From assembly GCF_003025615.1 (NCBI RefSeq), contig NZ_PYMJ01000006.1:62001-126000 (forward strand): a stretch of DNA of 64,000 nucleotides, read 5' to 3'. The DNA is from Photobacterium frigidiphilum (GTDB lineage Bacteria > Pseudomonadota > Gammaproteobacteria > Enterobacterales > Vibrionaceae). Under the pieces are notes generated by a model. That model saw only the letters and a list, made by a program, of their open reading frames with translations, ran no database searches and had not been told where the DNA came from. Both the position numbers and the translations under genes were made by a program. Below are positions 30,560-40,068 of this stretch, in pieces. Positions within the stretch are counted from its first letter, which is position 1. Each line of letters opens with the position of its first letter.

Positions 30560-31552
30560 ATGCTTCTAAACGACCTAATTCAACGTCAACAAACCCGCTG
30601 GAAAGCCAGTTTCTTGGTTGTTTCCATTTTAATGGTGGCAACGTGTATTTTATCACTCTCGATTGGTGAGATGTGGATATTGCCATGGTCACCAGATGGC
30701 GCATTAGAGCAGCAACTGCTTACCCAGCTTCGTATGCCACGCTTAATCGCGGCATTGGCTATAGGTGCTTCTTTGGCGGCGTCTGGTGCGGTATTGCAGG
30801 TGCTGCTCGGCAACCCTTTAGCTGAACCTGGTGTATTGGGTATTTCGGGTGGGGCAAGTCTAGCGTTAGTCATTCTACTGTTTGCATTGCCTTTTGTGCC
30901 TACACCGTTGCTCACAATGTTAGCGGCCATGTTAGGCGCCCTTATTTTTACTCTGATATTAGTCGGACTTTCTCGGCGTAGAAAAGTATCGACTGCACGC
31001 CTATTACTTATTGGTGTGGCGTTGGGCATTTTATCGGGTTCAGTCGTCACGTGGGCATTTTACTTTAGTGATGATTTAAACTTGCGCCAGTTAATGTACT
31101 GGTTAATGGGTAGCGTGGGTGGGGTAAGCTGGCAGCAGCTTTCAGTCTTACTTTTTGTTGTACCTGTTTTAGTCTGGTTATGTTTACAAGGTAAGAAACT
31201 CGACCTACTGATGCTGGGTGAAATTCAAGCCAAACAACTTGGTTTAGATGTCGCAGCGTTACGCTGGCGATTTATTTTAATTGTATCGCTGTTAGTGGGA
31301 GCATCTGTTGCGCTAGGCGGTGTGATTGGTTTTGTTGGTTTGGTTATTCCACATCTATTACGTATGAGCTTGGGCGCTGAAAATCGCTACTTATTACCAT
31401 TGTCTGCTTTATGCGGTGGATTGTTATTAGCATTAGCCGATACCTTATCTCGTGTCATTCTACCGTCTGCTGAATTGCCCGTAGGGGTGGTTACAACAAC
31501 GATTGGTGCCCCCATTTTTGTGTGGATGCTTCTGCGTTCACATATTGATTAA
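30560..31552 (+). CDS. btuC: Vitamin B12 ABC transporter permease BtuC
   Basis: A 330-residue inner-membrane permease of the FecCD/BtuC family with about ten membrane segments. [36 protein letters not shown] and [12 protein letters not shown] closely match E. coli BtuC. The last holds the cytoplasmic L-loop contacting the ATPase. It pairs with btuD 26 bases downstream. btuF and btuB are not in the window. I see no cobalamin riboswitch upstream. The ATG at 30560 lacks a strong ribosome site, so the start is uncertain by a few codons. Confidence 0.93.
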
Positions 31553-31578
31553 CAAGATAGATAACCAAGATTAATACG

Positions 31579-32340
31579 ATGATTCTTGATGCGAAAAATT
31601 TGGCAATGCCACCTCGGTTATTACCTGTTTCATTTACCATTGATGCGGGTGAAATTGTGCATTTTATTGGACCAAACGGAAGTGGTAAAAGTACCGCTAT
31701 TTCGATGTTATCGGGTTTATTCGAAGGGCAGGGTGAGATTACTTTCATGGGACAGCTATTGTCTGACTATGATTTACCATCGTTAGCTCGAATGCGTTGT
31801 TACCTTTCTCAGCAAGATCGCCCAGCGTTTTCGGTAGCAGTTTACCATTATTTAGCCTTATCGTTATCGGCTTTGAATAACCCGCAGGCAGACCACGTTC
31901 AACACGCGCTAGATGAAATCTGCCAAGCATTGAATATTACCGATAAATTAAATCGAAATATCCAAACGCTTTCTGGCGGTGAATGGCAACGTGTTCGTCT
32001 TGCTGCTGCTTGTTTACAGGTATGGCCCGCAATAAACCCCGAAGCTACATTGTTAATATTAGATGAACCTGCAGCAGCATTAGACATTGGTCAAGAAGCC
32101 GCGATGTATAAGCTGGTTCGACGCATGGCTGAGCAAGGTATTGCCGTTGTGATGGCGAATCATGATCTGAATCGTACGCTGCGAGAAGCAGACAAAGTGC
32201 TGTTATTGAATAATGGGTCGTGCGTGGTGAAAGGGAGACCTTCTGATGTAATGACAGTAGAGCAGCTTGAATCTACGTTTGCGACGCAAGTTCAACGTAT
32301 TGAGCATGAAGGGCGGAGTTGCCTGATTTTTAATGACTAG
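31579..32340 (+). CDS. btuD: Vitamin B12 ABC transporter ATPase BtuD
   Basis: A 253-residue ABC ATPase. Walker A is GPNGSGKST, the signature LSGGEWQRVRLA, Walker B LLILDEPAAALD, and the H-loop MANHDLNRTL. It would energise cobalamin import with BtuC. It lies directly after btuC in one operon, and the btuE seen between them in E. coli is absent. The C-terminus is short, as in BtuD. Confidence 0.94.
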   Translation: MILDAKNLAMPPRLLPVSFTIDAGEIVHFIGPNGSGKSTAISMLSGLFEGQGEITFMGQLLSDYDLPSLARMRCYLSQQDRPAFSVAVYHYLALSLSALNNPQADHVQHALDEICQALNITDKLNRNIQTLSGGEWQRVRLAAACLQVWPAINPEATLLILDEPAAALDIGQEAAMYKLVRRMAEQGIAVVMANHDLNRTLREADKVLLLNNGSCVVKGRPSDVMTVEQLESTFATQVQRIEHEGRSCLIFND

Positions 32341-32447
32341 GACGTGTTGACGTTTCAAATTGTTTCGCGAATAAAATGAACTAATAGAGAGAGTGCCATT
32401 CTAACTATATCCAAGTTAGTCAGAACGTAAGGTTAAGTTAATTCATC

Positions 32448-32807
32448 ATGGTTTCTTTTTCTCTCACACATAATGCGCTTAAGCAACGCGTGACAAGTTT
32501 TGTCATCTTGCTTGTGATGATGCTTTTAGTGTGCATGAGATCTGTACCATCACCGATTAATCAAACCAATGATACTTTTTCTGCTGTACCTGTACCAGTA
32601 CCCACAGGCACATGTCAATTACTTGATCACCTTGTTAGAAGCTGCTCTGAAGTAAAAACAGACAACTATTTAGCCGTAATTCTACTCTCATTTTCCCTGT
32701 TACTTACGTTATGTATGGCGTGCCGTTTCTACTTGCATTGGCAGCCATGTTCTCCTGCATTGCCTCAATATCGCACCCACTTACATAATTGTGTTTTTCT
32801 GGAGTAA
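32448..32807 (+). CDS. Small membrane protein of unknown function
   Basis: A 119-residue protein with a hydrophobic segment near the N-terminus (about 15-30, SFVILLVMMLLVC) and another at about 75-95 (YLAVILLSFSLLLTLCMACRF). Several Cys are present in the loop (CQLLDHLVRSC) and near the C-terminus. I do not recognise the family. It lies 130 bases before a DsbA-like gene, separated by a palindromic repeat. A shared role in thiol or metal chemistry is possible but unsupported. Confidence 0.6.
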   Translation: MVSFSLTHNALKQRVTSFVILLVMMLLVCMRSVPSPINQTNDTFSAVPVPVPTGTCQLLDHLVRSCSEVKTDNYLAVILLSFSLLLTLCMACRFYLHWQPCSPALPQYRTHLHNCVFLE

Positions 32808-32818
32808 CCCCTGAAGTA

Positions 32819-32891
32819 ATACCAACCTAAATAAGTATTTATTCATTTTTGCTGCGCAAGCTTGTGATCATCTACTTATCCAGATTGGTAT
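32819..32891. repeat. Palindromic dispersed repeat, family A, copy 2
   Basis: Imperfect inverted arms at 32819-32837 and 32873-32891 share the sequence ATACCAAnCT...ATAAGTA with copy 1 at 11041-11090. The right half (GATCATCTACTTATC) is nearly identical to copy 1. The centre here is 35 bases and contains a GC-rich insertion. Confidence 0.7.
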
Positions 32892-32937
32892 AAAAAATGA
32901 ATTAATACGTTCTTTATTATTACTACAGGATTTTATT

Positions 32938-33681
32938 GTGAAAAAACTTTCTTTAATTGCAGCAGCTGTTTCTGCTGTATTGTTTGTGGCTGCTATACCA
33001 GCAAAAGCTGCACCTTTAACCTCAGATCAGCAAGATAACTTAGTTAAGATTCAAACCATTTTGGAGCAAAAGCCAGAATTGATTGATGGTTTATTAACTA
33101 GTCTGAATATGTATATTGACCAAGAAAATAAAACAGCAGTAACGTTGAAGAAGTATCATGATTGGTTATACAACAACCCTGATTTAGCCGCGTTTGGCAC
33201 AGACAACCCTAAATTAACCATTATCAACTTTACTGATTTTAACTGCCCGTACTGCAAGCGTTTAGACCCTGTATTACAACGTTTAACTGAAGAAAACCCA
33301 GAGGTACGGGTAGTGAATGTTTTTGTTCCCCTGCAACAACGAGAGGTTGCGGGTATTGATACTAATTCAGCACAGTACGCATTGAATGTTTGGAAGAATG
33401 ACCCAGATGGTTACATGAAAGTGCATGATTATTTAATTCGGAAGAATGGTCGCCATGATAAATCATCGCTAGAGCGTGTAGCACAGGTAACGAAAACTCA
33501 GATGTTGCTCGATGCCTCGAATACATTAAAGCCAACCATTGATAAGAGTTACCAAATATTCAGTGAGTTGGGTTTAAATGGCACACCAGCCATGCTGATT
33601 GGTGATCAAATCTTACCGGGTTATTTACCTTACGATCAGCTAAAGCCGATTGTAGAAGAAGCACTTAAGAAACTTAGCTAA
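32938..33681 (+). CDS. DsbA-family periplasmic thiol oxidoreductase (ScsC/BdbD-like)
   Basis: A 247-residue exported thioredoxin-fold protein. The start is GTG 32938 after AGGA. A signal peptide covers about 1-24 (ending in AKA). A helical N-terminal extension (about 30-80) precedes the DsbA fold. The active-site CPYC is at 103-106 in FTDFNCPYC, and the cis-Pro loop is LNGTPAML. The N-terminal helix region resembles ScsC-type proteins, which trimerise and act as isomerases, but this is inferred. A strong terminator follows. No membrane partner (DsbB, ScsB) is adjacent. Confidence 0.87.
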   Translation: MKKLSLIAAAVSAVLFVAAIPAKAAPLTSDQQDNLVKIQTILEQKPELIDGLLTSLNMYIDQENKTAVTLKKYHDWLYNNPDLAAFGTDNPKLTIINFTDFNCPYCKRLDPVLQRLTEENPEVRVVNVFVPLQQREVAGIDTNSAQYALNVWKNDPDGYMKVHDYLIRKNGRHDKSSLERVAQVTKTQMLLDASNTLKPTIDKSYQIFSELGLNGTPAMLIGDQILPGYLPYDQLKPIVEEALKKLS

Positions 33682-33757
33682 TAAAGCTGGCTGATAAAAC
33701 CACCTAGTACACTGTTCATGAGTGAGCGTTGATCATGAGTTAAGCACGATAGACTTA

Positions 33758-33788
33758 AGGTCTGAAATGATTTTCAGACCTGTTTTTG
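33758..33788 (+). terminator. Terminator after the DsbA-like gene
   Basis: AGGTCTGAAA (33758-33767) pairs with TTTCAGACCT (33772-33781), loop of four, followed by GTTTTTG. Confidence 0.9.
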
Positions 33789-33897
33789 TTTCAAATTTTG
33801 TCTTATCAAAGATGACTTAATTGTGATGCTATCGAGTGAAACTATTTGTAATTATTAGTGCGACGAGGCTGGAGTATAGCGGGAACTAAATGAAAAA

Positions 33898-33919
33898 TGG
33901 CAGCTAAATATAGCTGCCA
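33898..33919 (-). terminator. Terminator after the C-S lyase gene
   Basis: On the minus strand TGGCAGCTA and TAGCTGCCA form a short-loop hairpin followed by TTTTTCATTT. It lies 37 bases past the lyase stop codon and so ends the nhaC-lyase transcript. Confidence 0.85.
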
Positions 33920-33956
33920 TATATAAACGGCCTTACTTACTTTAACAGGTTCGATT

Positions 33957-35129
33957 CTATTCGTTCAGTGCTTGCTTCATTCGTTGACAGGCTTCAATGA
34001 GCGTTGCTCTTGGGCAGCCAAGGTTAAGGCGCATAAAGCCTTTACCGTCTTCTCCAAATGCAATGCCCATACTTGGTACAATGCCAGCGCTGACCATCTG
34101 CTTTTCTAATTGCTTATCATCTAAACCTAATTGACGGCAATCAACCCACGCCAAATAACCGGCTTCCGGCTGTTGAAATTTCAGCATCGGTAATTGAGTG
34201 GCAATAAAGGTATCAAGGTACTCAATATTGCTTTGTAAGTAGCTCTTTAATTCATCTAACCATTGCGCCGATGTTTGATAAGCAGTGGTTGCTGCGCACA
34301 TTGCCATGCTGTTATAGACATCCATGCCATGTGAGTCTAAACGGCGTGTAAACTGGCTACGTAATGCTTCATTTGGAATCATGAAATTAGATATTCGCAT
34401 TGACGATAAGCCAAATGTTTTACTTGCGGCTGTCGCTACCACTAATTGCTGCTGTAATTCATTCGGTAAAGATAGGGCAGAGAAGTAACAATGATTTGGC
34501 ATCGTTAAATCGCCCCAGATCTCATCACTTAATAGCCATACATTGTATTTTTTGCATAGCTCAGCAACCGCGATCATTTCGCTTTCTGACCAAGCTCGCC
34601 CAACGGGGTTGTGCGGATTACACAAAATCATTACTTTCGCACCAGCGCTAAAGCATGACTCTAGATGGTCTAAATTCATGGTGTAATAACCATTATTTTC
34701 GAGTAATGGATTTTCAATTATATGGCGATCATTCAGCTCTGTGATTTTACGAAACGAACCATAGCCTGGTGTTTGCATTACGACGCCATCACCAATATTG
34801 GTGAGCATCTGAATAACAATAGACAACCCAGGTAATACGCCGTGCACGGTGGTAATCCAAGATTGCGGTAGCGTGATGTTGTGTCGTGTTTTGTACCAAC
34901 TAATGATGGCTTGGTAGTATTCATTATTGCGTTCAGCGTAGCCAAATATACCGTGTTCAATGCGTGAACTTAATGCTTCTAGCACCGCTGGTGGTGCTTT
35001 AAAATCGTAGTCTGAAACCCACATTGGTAGTAGCCCGTCTTCTTGTAATCCGAGCTTTTGTTCCATGAAATCCCATTTCAATGAACCACTATTATGGCGA
35101 TCGTTTACTTGATCAAAATGTGTAGTCAT
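33957..35129 (-). CDS. PLP-dependent C-S lyase, MalY/PatB family
   Basis: A 390-residue fold-type I aminotransferase-like enzyme of the MalY/PatB group. Members cleave cystathionine or other cysteine-S-conjugates to pyruvate, ammonia and a thiol. SYGSF-like PGYGSFRKI, NPHNPVGRAW, LSDEIWGDL and the PLP-Lys region ATAASKTFGLSS are conserved. AAGGT precedes the ATG. It follows nhaC after 27 bases, so they form an operon. In E. coli MalY also represses the maltose activator MalT, but there is no mal gene here. The natural substrate is not evident. Confidence 0.9.
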   Translation of the reverse strand: MTTHFDQVNDRHNSGSLKWDFMEQKLGLQEDGLLPMWVSDYDFKAPPAVLEALSSRIEHGIFGYAERNNEYYQAIISWYKTRHNITLPQSWITTVHGVLPGLSIVIQMLTNIGDGVVMQTPGYGSFRKITELNDRHIIENPLLENNGYYTMNLDHLESCFSAGAKVMILCNPHNPVGRAWSESEMIAVAELCKKYNVWLLSDEIWGDLTMPNHCYFSALSLPNELQQQLVVATAASKTFGLSSMRISNFMIPNEALRSQFTRRLDSHGMDVYNSMAMCAATTAYQTSAQWLDELKSYLQSNIEYLDTFIATQLPMLKFQQPEAGYLAWVDCRQLGLDDKQLEKQMVSAGIVPSMGIAFGEDGKGFMRLNLGCPRATLIEACQRMKQALNE

Positions 35130-35156
35130 TGCGTTTACCTTATTTTGCTTTTTAAT

Positions 35157-36620
35157 TTATTTAACGTCAGCAGGAGACATATTGACTGTTTGTTCTTCTG
35201 CACCGATAGGCTTCGCTTTAGCGATACCAAAACCAGTGAAACCGTAAATAATCGCGAAGATAACACCGGTGTAGCACTGAACTGCCCACGGTAAGTAATC
35301 AAGTGTTGGTACATCTAATGTACTAGCCATATAGATACCTGCTGCAGTCCATGGAACCAATGGCTCGATGATCGTGCCCGCATCTTCTAATGTACGAGAA
35401 AGGTTTTTGGTGTCTAAGCCCATCTTGCGATAAGCGTCTTGGAATAACTCACCAGGAATTAACAATGCAAGCTTGCCGTCAGATGTGGTGAATACCACTG
35501 TAATGGTTGCAATAACGGTAGATAGAATTAGCTGACCTGTAGTGCGAATGAGGTGTAAGAAGCGACCAAGCACAACGTTAAGTGCACCCGTAAGGCTCAA
35601 AATACCTGCAAAAGCGAAAGCACAAAATACCAGTAAGATAGTGCTCATCATCGAGAATAAACCACCACGATTAAGCAGCTTTGCAATGTCTGGTACTAGA
35701 CCATCGATAGTATGGCCATTATCACTTAGCATGCTGATGTTAAAGCCATCAACGTATGCTTGAAAACCTTGCTGTAGGCTAAAGCCTTGTACAGCCATAC
35801 CCAAACCAAGCCCTAATGCAGATGCTGTTAGCATAAGAGGAAGAACTGGTTTTTTGGTTATTGCACCCCAAAGAATCAGAATAGGAGGAAGGGCTAATAC
35901 AATGTTCAGGTTATAAAGGCTTTCAATACCCGTAAGAATATCGACAACTTTTTGAGGTTCGCTGACATTGGCGACATCACCATGTTGACCAGCAATAAAG
36001 AACACGATTGAGGCAATAACAAAACCTGGAATCGTGGTGTAAAGCATGTGTTGGATATGCTCATAAAGGGTCGTGCCTGACACAACGGGCGCGAAGTTGG
36101 TTGAATCAGAAAGAGGGGATAGTTTGTCACCGAAGTATGCACCAGATACGACTGCACCAGCAGCAGCGGCCAACGATACATCAAGCCCAGCAGCTACACC
36201 CATTAATGCAACGCCGACGGTACCCGCAGATCCCCAAGATGTACCCGTACATACAGATACCACCGACGTCACGAAGAACGCAGCAATCAAAATGTATTCA
36301 GGGCTGATGACTTTTAAGCCCCAATACACCATGAAAGGAATCGTACCACTTACCATCCAGCTGGCAATTAAGCCGCCCACTGAAACGAGAATCAAAATAA
36401 CAGGCATGGCTTTCGCTAACTTCTCAACGATAGCGCCCATGATGTCATCCCAGTTATACCCCATTTTATAGGCTATCCCGCCCGTGAATACGGCAGAGAT
36501 AAGTAATAGCGGTTCGATGCGTAAACCCAGCATGCCGTAGCCGATCACGAGTAAGCCAAACATAACAGCGATAGGTGCAATCGCTAATGCTAAAGATGGC
36601 AGAGGCTTATTATTCGTCAT
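35157..36620 (-). CDS. nhaC: NhaC-family Na+/H+ antiporter
   Basis: A 487-residue inner-membrane transporter of the NhaC ion-transporter family with about 11 membrane segments. CTGTSWGSAGTVGVALMG, YFGDKLSPLSDSTN and the C-terminal PLVPWTAAGIYMA are hallmark motifs. Family members exchange Na+ for H+, and some act as Na+/lactate-malate antiporters. GAGGACAAA precedes the ATG. Operon with a C-S lyase raises the possibility of an amino-acid or thiol-related substrate, but this is inference. A LacI-type operator candidate lies 115 bases upstream. Confidence 0.88.
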   Translation of the reverse strand: MTNNKPLPSLALAIAPIAVMFGLLVIGYGMLGLRIEPLLLISAVFTGGIAYKMGYNWDDIMGAIVEKLAKAMPVILILVSVGGLIASWMVSGTIPFMVYWGLKVISPEYILIAAFFVTSVVSVCTGTSWGSAGTVGVALMGVAAGLDVSLAAAAGAVVSGAYFGDKLSPLSDSTNFAPVVSGTTLYEHIQHMLYTTIPGFVIASIVFFIAGQHGDVANVSEPQKVVDILTGIESLYNLNIVLALPPILILWGAITKKPVLPLMLTASALGLGLGMAVQGFSLQQGFQAYVDGFNISMLSDNGHTIDGLVPDIAKLLNRGGLFSMMSTILLVFCAFAFAGILSLTGALNVVLGRFLHLIRTTGQLILSTVIATITVVFTTSDGKLALLIPGELFQDAYRKMGLDTKNLSRTLEDAGTIIEPLVPWTAAGIYMASTLDVPTLDYLPWAVQCYTGVIFAIIYGFTGFGIAKAKPIGAEEQTVNMSPADVK

Positions 36621-36734
36621 TGATTTGTCCTCTTAAAAGTAAAGTCGTACAGAATTTTTTATAATCGTAGGTTGTTTCAACGTCGCCATAATAAGAGGTA
36701 CACACTGGGTAAAATGAGACTCATGTATCCGTTT

Positions 36735-36752
36735 CATGTAAGCGGTTACATG
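36735..36752. promoter_or_regulatory. LacI/GalR-type operator candidate upstream of nhaC
   Basis: CATGTAAGCGGTTACATG is an 18-base inverted repeat centred on CG with one mismatched pair. This is the classic operator form of the LacI/GalR family (E. coli GalR sites resemble GTGTAANCGNTTACAC). It lies between the regulator stop codon and nhaC. A degenerate second copy (CATGTATCCGTTTCATG) is at 36722-36738. Confidence 0.65.
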
Positions 36753-36782
36753 AGATCTTCACATTTGAACCTGATCACGGTT

Positions 36783-37790
36783 TTAAGCTTGTCGGGGTAT
36801 AGAAACGCTTTGGCGGCATACCAAATTGGCATCAAATCGGTTTGTTGAAGGTAAAACATCACTTTGCTCACGTAGCTGTAAGGCCAATTTTGCGGCATGT
36901 GTCGACATCAAATCGATAGGGTTATGCATAGTAGAAAGGCGAGGGTAGAGGTAGCGTGCTAATAACACATCATCAAAGCCGACAATGGAATAGTCATTTG
37001 GGATTTTATAGCCTTGTTCATACAAACTTGCCATTAAGCCTGCCGCCATTACATCATTAAATGTGACAACGGCTGTTACTTCTGGGCATTGCTTGATCAG
37101 AAGCTTACCTGCGGCTTCTCCACCTTCTTCACTAAAGGGTTGGTTGATAACCCAATTGGGCTGAATGGTGAGATTGGCACACGCCATTGCTTGGCGATAG
37201 CCTTCAAGTCGTTCTGTTCGATCTTCAATAGGGAGGTCACTGGTAACGCAAGCAATTTTGCGGTGACCCGATGCGATCAAATAGTCGACGGATTTAGCGG
37301 CTCCTGCACGGTTATCGACCCAAACTGCCCGATGAGCAAGCTGAGGAATAGTACGGTTGATTAATACCATGGCGGGTAGTTGTGCGCTGTAACGAAGCAG
37401 TGTCGCGTCATCCAGCATTTTTGAGTGTACTACCATGGCTTCACAGCCTTGGCTGATCAGAAAGTCTAAGCCTTCTTTTTCTCGTTGGGCATTATGACCA
37501 CCGCTGACCACAACAAGCTGACAGTTTTGTGAACGCGCGACTTCTTCGACACTTTTAGCGATTAATGCAAAGAATGGATCGGCAAGATTGCCGGTTAATA
37601 AGCCTAGGGTGTTGTTAGAACGACTGGCTAATGCTGCGGCTCTAGCATCACGGTGGTAATTCAGTTCTTTCATTGCTTTTTGAACGCGCTCTTGGGTGAC
37701 GGGTTCAACATATGTGGTGTTATTGATTACTCGAGAAACCGTTGCAGTAGAGACTCCAGCCAGTTTTGCCACATCTTTAATCGTTGCCAT
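36783..37790 (-). CDS. LacI-family regulator, GalR-like
   Basis: A 335-residue repressor. The N-terminal helix-turn-helix MATIKDVAKLAGVSTATVSRV is followed by the hinge helix (RAAALASRSNNTLGLL). The periplasmic-binding-protein-like effector domain resembles E. coli GalR along its length (DPFFALIAKSVEEVA, MVLINRTIP, FNDVMAAGLMASLYEQGY, SIVGFDDVLLARYLYPRL). No galactose gene is nearby. Its position upstream of nhaC and the lyase on the same strand, with an operator between, suggests it regulates them. The inducer is unknown. Confidence 0.9.
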   Translation of the reverse strand: MATIKDVAKLAGVSTATVSRVINNTTYVEPVTQERVQKAMKELNYHRDARAAALASRSNNTLGLLTGNLADPFFALIAKSVEEVARSQNCQLVVVSGGHNAQREKEGLDFLISQGCEAMVVHSKMLDDATLLRYSAQLPAMVLINRTIPQLAHRAVWVDNRAGAAKSVDYLIASGHRKIACVTSDLPIEDRTERLEGYRQAMACANLTIQPNWVINQPFSEEGGEAAGKLLIKQCPEVTAVVTFNDVMAAGLMASLYEQGYKIPNDYSIVGFDDVLLARYLYPRLSTMHNPIDLMSTHAAKLALQLREQSDVLPSTNRFDANLVCRQSVSIPRQA

Positions 37791-37919
37791 AAAAGTGGTT
37801 CATTCTTCGTGATACTAAAAGTGTGCGGCAGTTTACATAGATTATCAGTGCAAAAATGTTAGTTGTATCAAAAGCTCGAAGAGAGGGTAGATGTTGATTT
37901 TGGCAGGCTTGAATACAAA

Positions 37920-37943
37920 AATGGCAACCTAAGGGCTGCCATT
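37920..37943 (-). terminator. Terminator after the chemoreceptor gene
   Basis: On the minus strand AATGGCAGCCC and GGTTGCCATT form a hairpin with a short loop followed by TTTTTG. It lies 33 bases past the stop codon. Confidence 0.85.
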
Positions 37944-37975
37944 TAATGTGAATGGAATATAAATAATTGATGTCT

Positions 37976-39661
37976 TTATACTTTAAACTGCCCAACCAAA
38001 CTTTTCAGCTCACTACCGGCATGGTTAAGCTCATTAACTATTTTTTCAGAGTCGCTGCTCGAATGAATTAAATCGGTCACGATATCTTGTATAGAAACCA
38101 TATTACGATTGATTTCATCTGTGACCGAACTTTGTTCTGTTGCAGCCGTCGCGATTTGACTTGTCATGTCATTAATTGATTCAACTGCGCCCGTAACAGA
38201 AGAAAGGCTATCTGTAATTAAATTTGCAGCATCCACCGCTTCAGTACAGGTTGATTGACTATGATCCATCGAGGTTACTGCCTGCGCCACTAATCGATGC
38301 AGTTCATCTAACATTTCTTTAATTTCTTTGGTACTTGATTGAGTACGGCTTGCTAACCCACGCACTTCATCTGCAACGACAGCAAACCCACGGCCTTGCT
38401 CGCCAGCCCGTGCTGCTTCAATTGCTGCATTTAAAGCGAGTAGGTTAGTTTGCTCTGCAATTTCACCGATCACTTTTAATACATTATCGATTTTTTGAGA
38501 TTGCTGGTTTAACGAATGAATATGTTGTGCTGCCTGATCGACTTCTTCAACTAATGCAGAGATTGAAATAACAGATGTATCGACACGTTGTTGGGCGACG
38601 ATAGAATCTTGGCTTGCATCACTGGTAGCGCTTGAAACTTCATTAGCATTCATTGCCACTTCACTTGCCGCTGAGCTCATCTCAGTAACAGCAGTGACAA
38701 CTTGTTCTGTTTCGTTGTTATGTTCTTGGAGCTGGCGGGTAAGGCTGGCTGTTTGGTTGTTAATATTACTCGCAGCACCGGATACTTGATCGGTTACAGT
38801 GGAGACTTGTCGGATGATGTTTTGTAATTTAGTAGCAAAACGATTGAACGCATTACCCAATTGCGCAATTTCATCATGACCATTGACTTCAAGCCGGCGG
38901 GTTAAATCACCTTCACCGTCGGCAATATCATTCAATGTTTCAACCATATTCTGTACCGGACGTATCATACGATTTGCAGTGAAAATAATTGTAAAAATCG
39001 ACAATATACCTAAAATGCCCGAAGTGAGTAGAACAATATTAAAACGCTCATTCATTTCATTTTGAGCCGCTAACTGGTATTCAGAGACTTCGTTATTAAT
39101 ATCATCAATATATACACCCGTACCGATAAACCAGTCTGTGTTTTTGATTGAAGCGGCGTAACTGAGTTTAGGCTGTGGGGTAGGATTGCCGTTTTTCGGA
39201 TGAACATAGTTGACGAACCCCCCACCTTGTTGCGCGGCTTGGTACAGTTTCTCAAGAATTTTGACGCCGTTCGGATCTGTCATACCCCGATGGTTTTTAT
39301 CTTGTTTCTCCGGACTTGCGGCATGAACAATGTTGTTGCCATCCTTGTCATAGATAAAAATGTAGCCGGTATTGTTAATTGCAAATCTCAGCGGAAGCAG
39401 CAGCTTCCGAATTTGTTGAATAGCCAGCTTTTTATCACTATTGGCGGTGAGGATATTCTCAACAGCATGTTTGTTGATGTTAACTGCATCTTTAAGCTGA
39501 CTTTTTCGTTCACTAATTAATTTGTTATTGAAATGTTCTACTTGTACATCTAATGCTTTATTTTCTAAATTAAGAACAATGCCAATCGCGACACTCATGA
39601 TAATAAACACTGGTAGCAAACTGAGCAGCAGTAACTTGCTCTTTAAATTGAGTTTGTTCAT
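37976..39661 (-). CDS. Methyl-accepting chemotaxis protein with a Cache sensor domain
   Basis: A 561-residue transmembrane chemoreceptor. TM1 is about 10-30. A periplasmic single-Cache domain follows (about 35-200, with [20 protein letters not shown] and [12 protein letters not shown]). TM2 is about 207-228, HAMP about 229-281, and the signalling coiled coil about 300-561. The hairpin tip is [32 protein letters not shown]. It would sense a small molecule and control CheA. No ligand can be read from the sequence; Cache domains often bind amino or organic acids. It is monocistronic, with no chemotaxis genes nearby. No C-terminal CheR-binding pentapeptide is seen. Confidence 0.95.
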   Translation of the reverse strand: MNKLNLKSKLLLLSLLPVFIIMSVAIGIVLNLENKALDVQVEHFNNKLISERKSQLKDAVNINKHAVENILTANSDKKLAIQQIRKLLLPLRFAINNTGYIFIYDKDGNNIVHAASPEKQDKNHRGMTDPNGVKILEKLYQAAQQGGGFVNYVHPKNGNPTPQPKLSYAASIKNTDWFIGTGVYIDDINNEVSEYQLAAQNEMNERFNIVLLTSGILGILSIFTIIFTANRMIRPVQNMVETLNDIADGEGDLTRRLEVNGHDEIAQLGNAFNRFATKLQNIIRQVSTVTDQVSGAASNINNQTASLTRQLQEHNNETEQVVTAVTEMSSAASEVAMNANEVSSATSDASQDSIVAQQRVDTSVISISALVEEVDQAAQHIHSLNQQSQKIDNVLKVIGEIAEQTNLLALNAAIEAARAGEQGRGFAVVADEVRGLASRTQSSTKEIKEMLDELHRLVAQAVTSMDHSQSTCTEAVDAANLITDSLSSVTGAVESINDMTSQIATAATEQSSVTDEINRNMVSIQDIVTDLIHSSSDSEKIVNELNHAGSELKSLVGQFKV

Positions 39662-40068
39662 AATAATATGGATCCTGTTTCGTATTTGTATTTATAATAA
39701 TTTAATTCTCTTCTATATCTTTAATCTATATCGGCAGGGCGTGTTGAAAGTTTACTGTTTAATGCCGTTTTTATGATAGCCATTTTATATGTATGGTTAT
39801 TCTGATGCCTGTAAACTCGAGCTTTTATATGCGCTTAATTAGGCAGTCAATACATTATGTCTCTTCAGCAATATTTACTTCCTATTAAAAGCGTGATTCT
39901 GCTTCTGCTAATGAAAAAATTACAATTAGGTTAATGTTTAAATTAAAATACAAATAAATATTAAATAATTATTCAAATTAGCTTCTGCATTGCAATAAAA
40001 GTATAAAAGCCACGTATTGTGGCTTTTATATTGAGGTATCTTGGTTTAAATGATTTATTTAATATGCA
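39662..40068. other. AT-rich intergenic region between the chemoreceptor gene and yidE
   Basis: This 407-base stretch holds the upstream region of the chemoreceptor and the terminator of yidE (listed separately). I see no gene and no strong sigma-70 promoter. It was scanned by eye for a sigma-28 flagellar promoter without a convincing match. Confidence 0.4.
40003..40029 (-). terminator. Terminator after yidE
   Basis: ATAAAAGCCAC (40003-40013) pairs with GTGGCTTTTAT (40019-40029), loop of five, followed on the minus strand by ACTTTTATTG. It lies 40 bases past the yidE stop. Confidence 0.85.
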
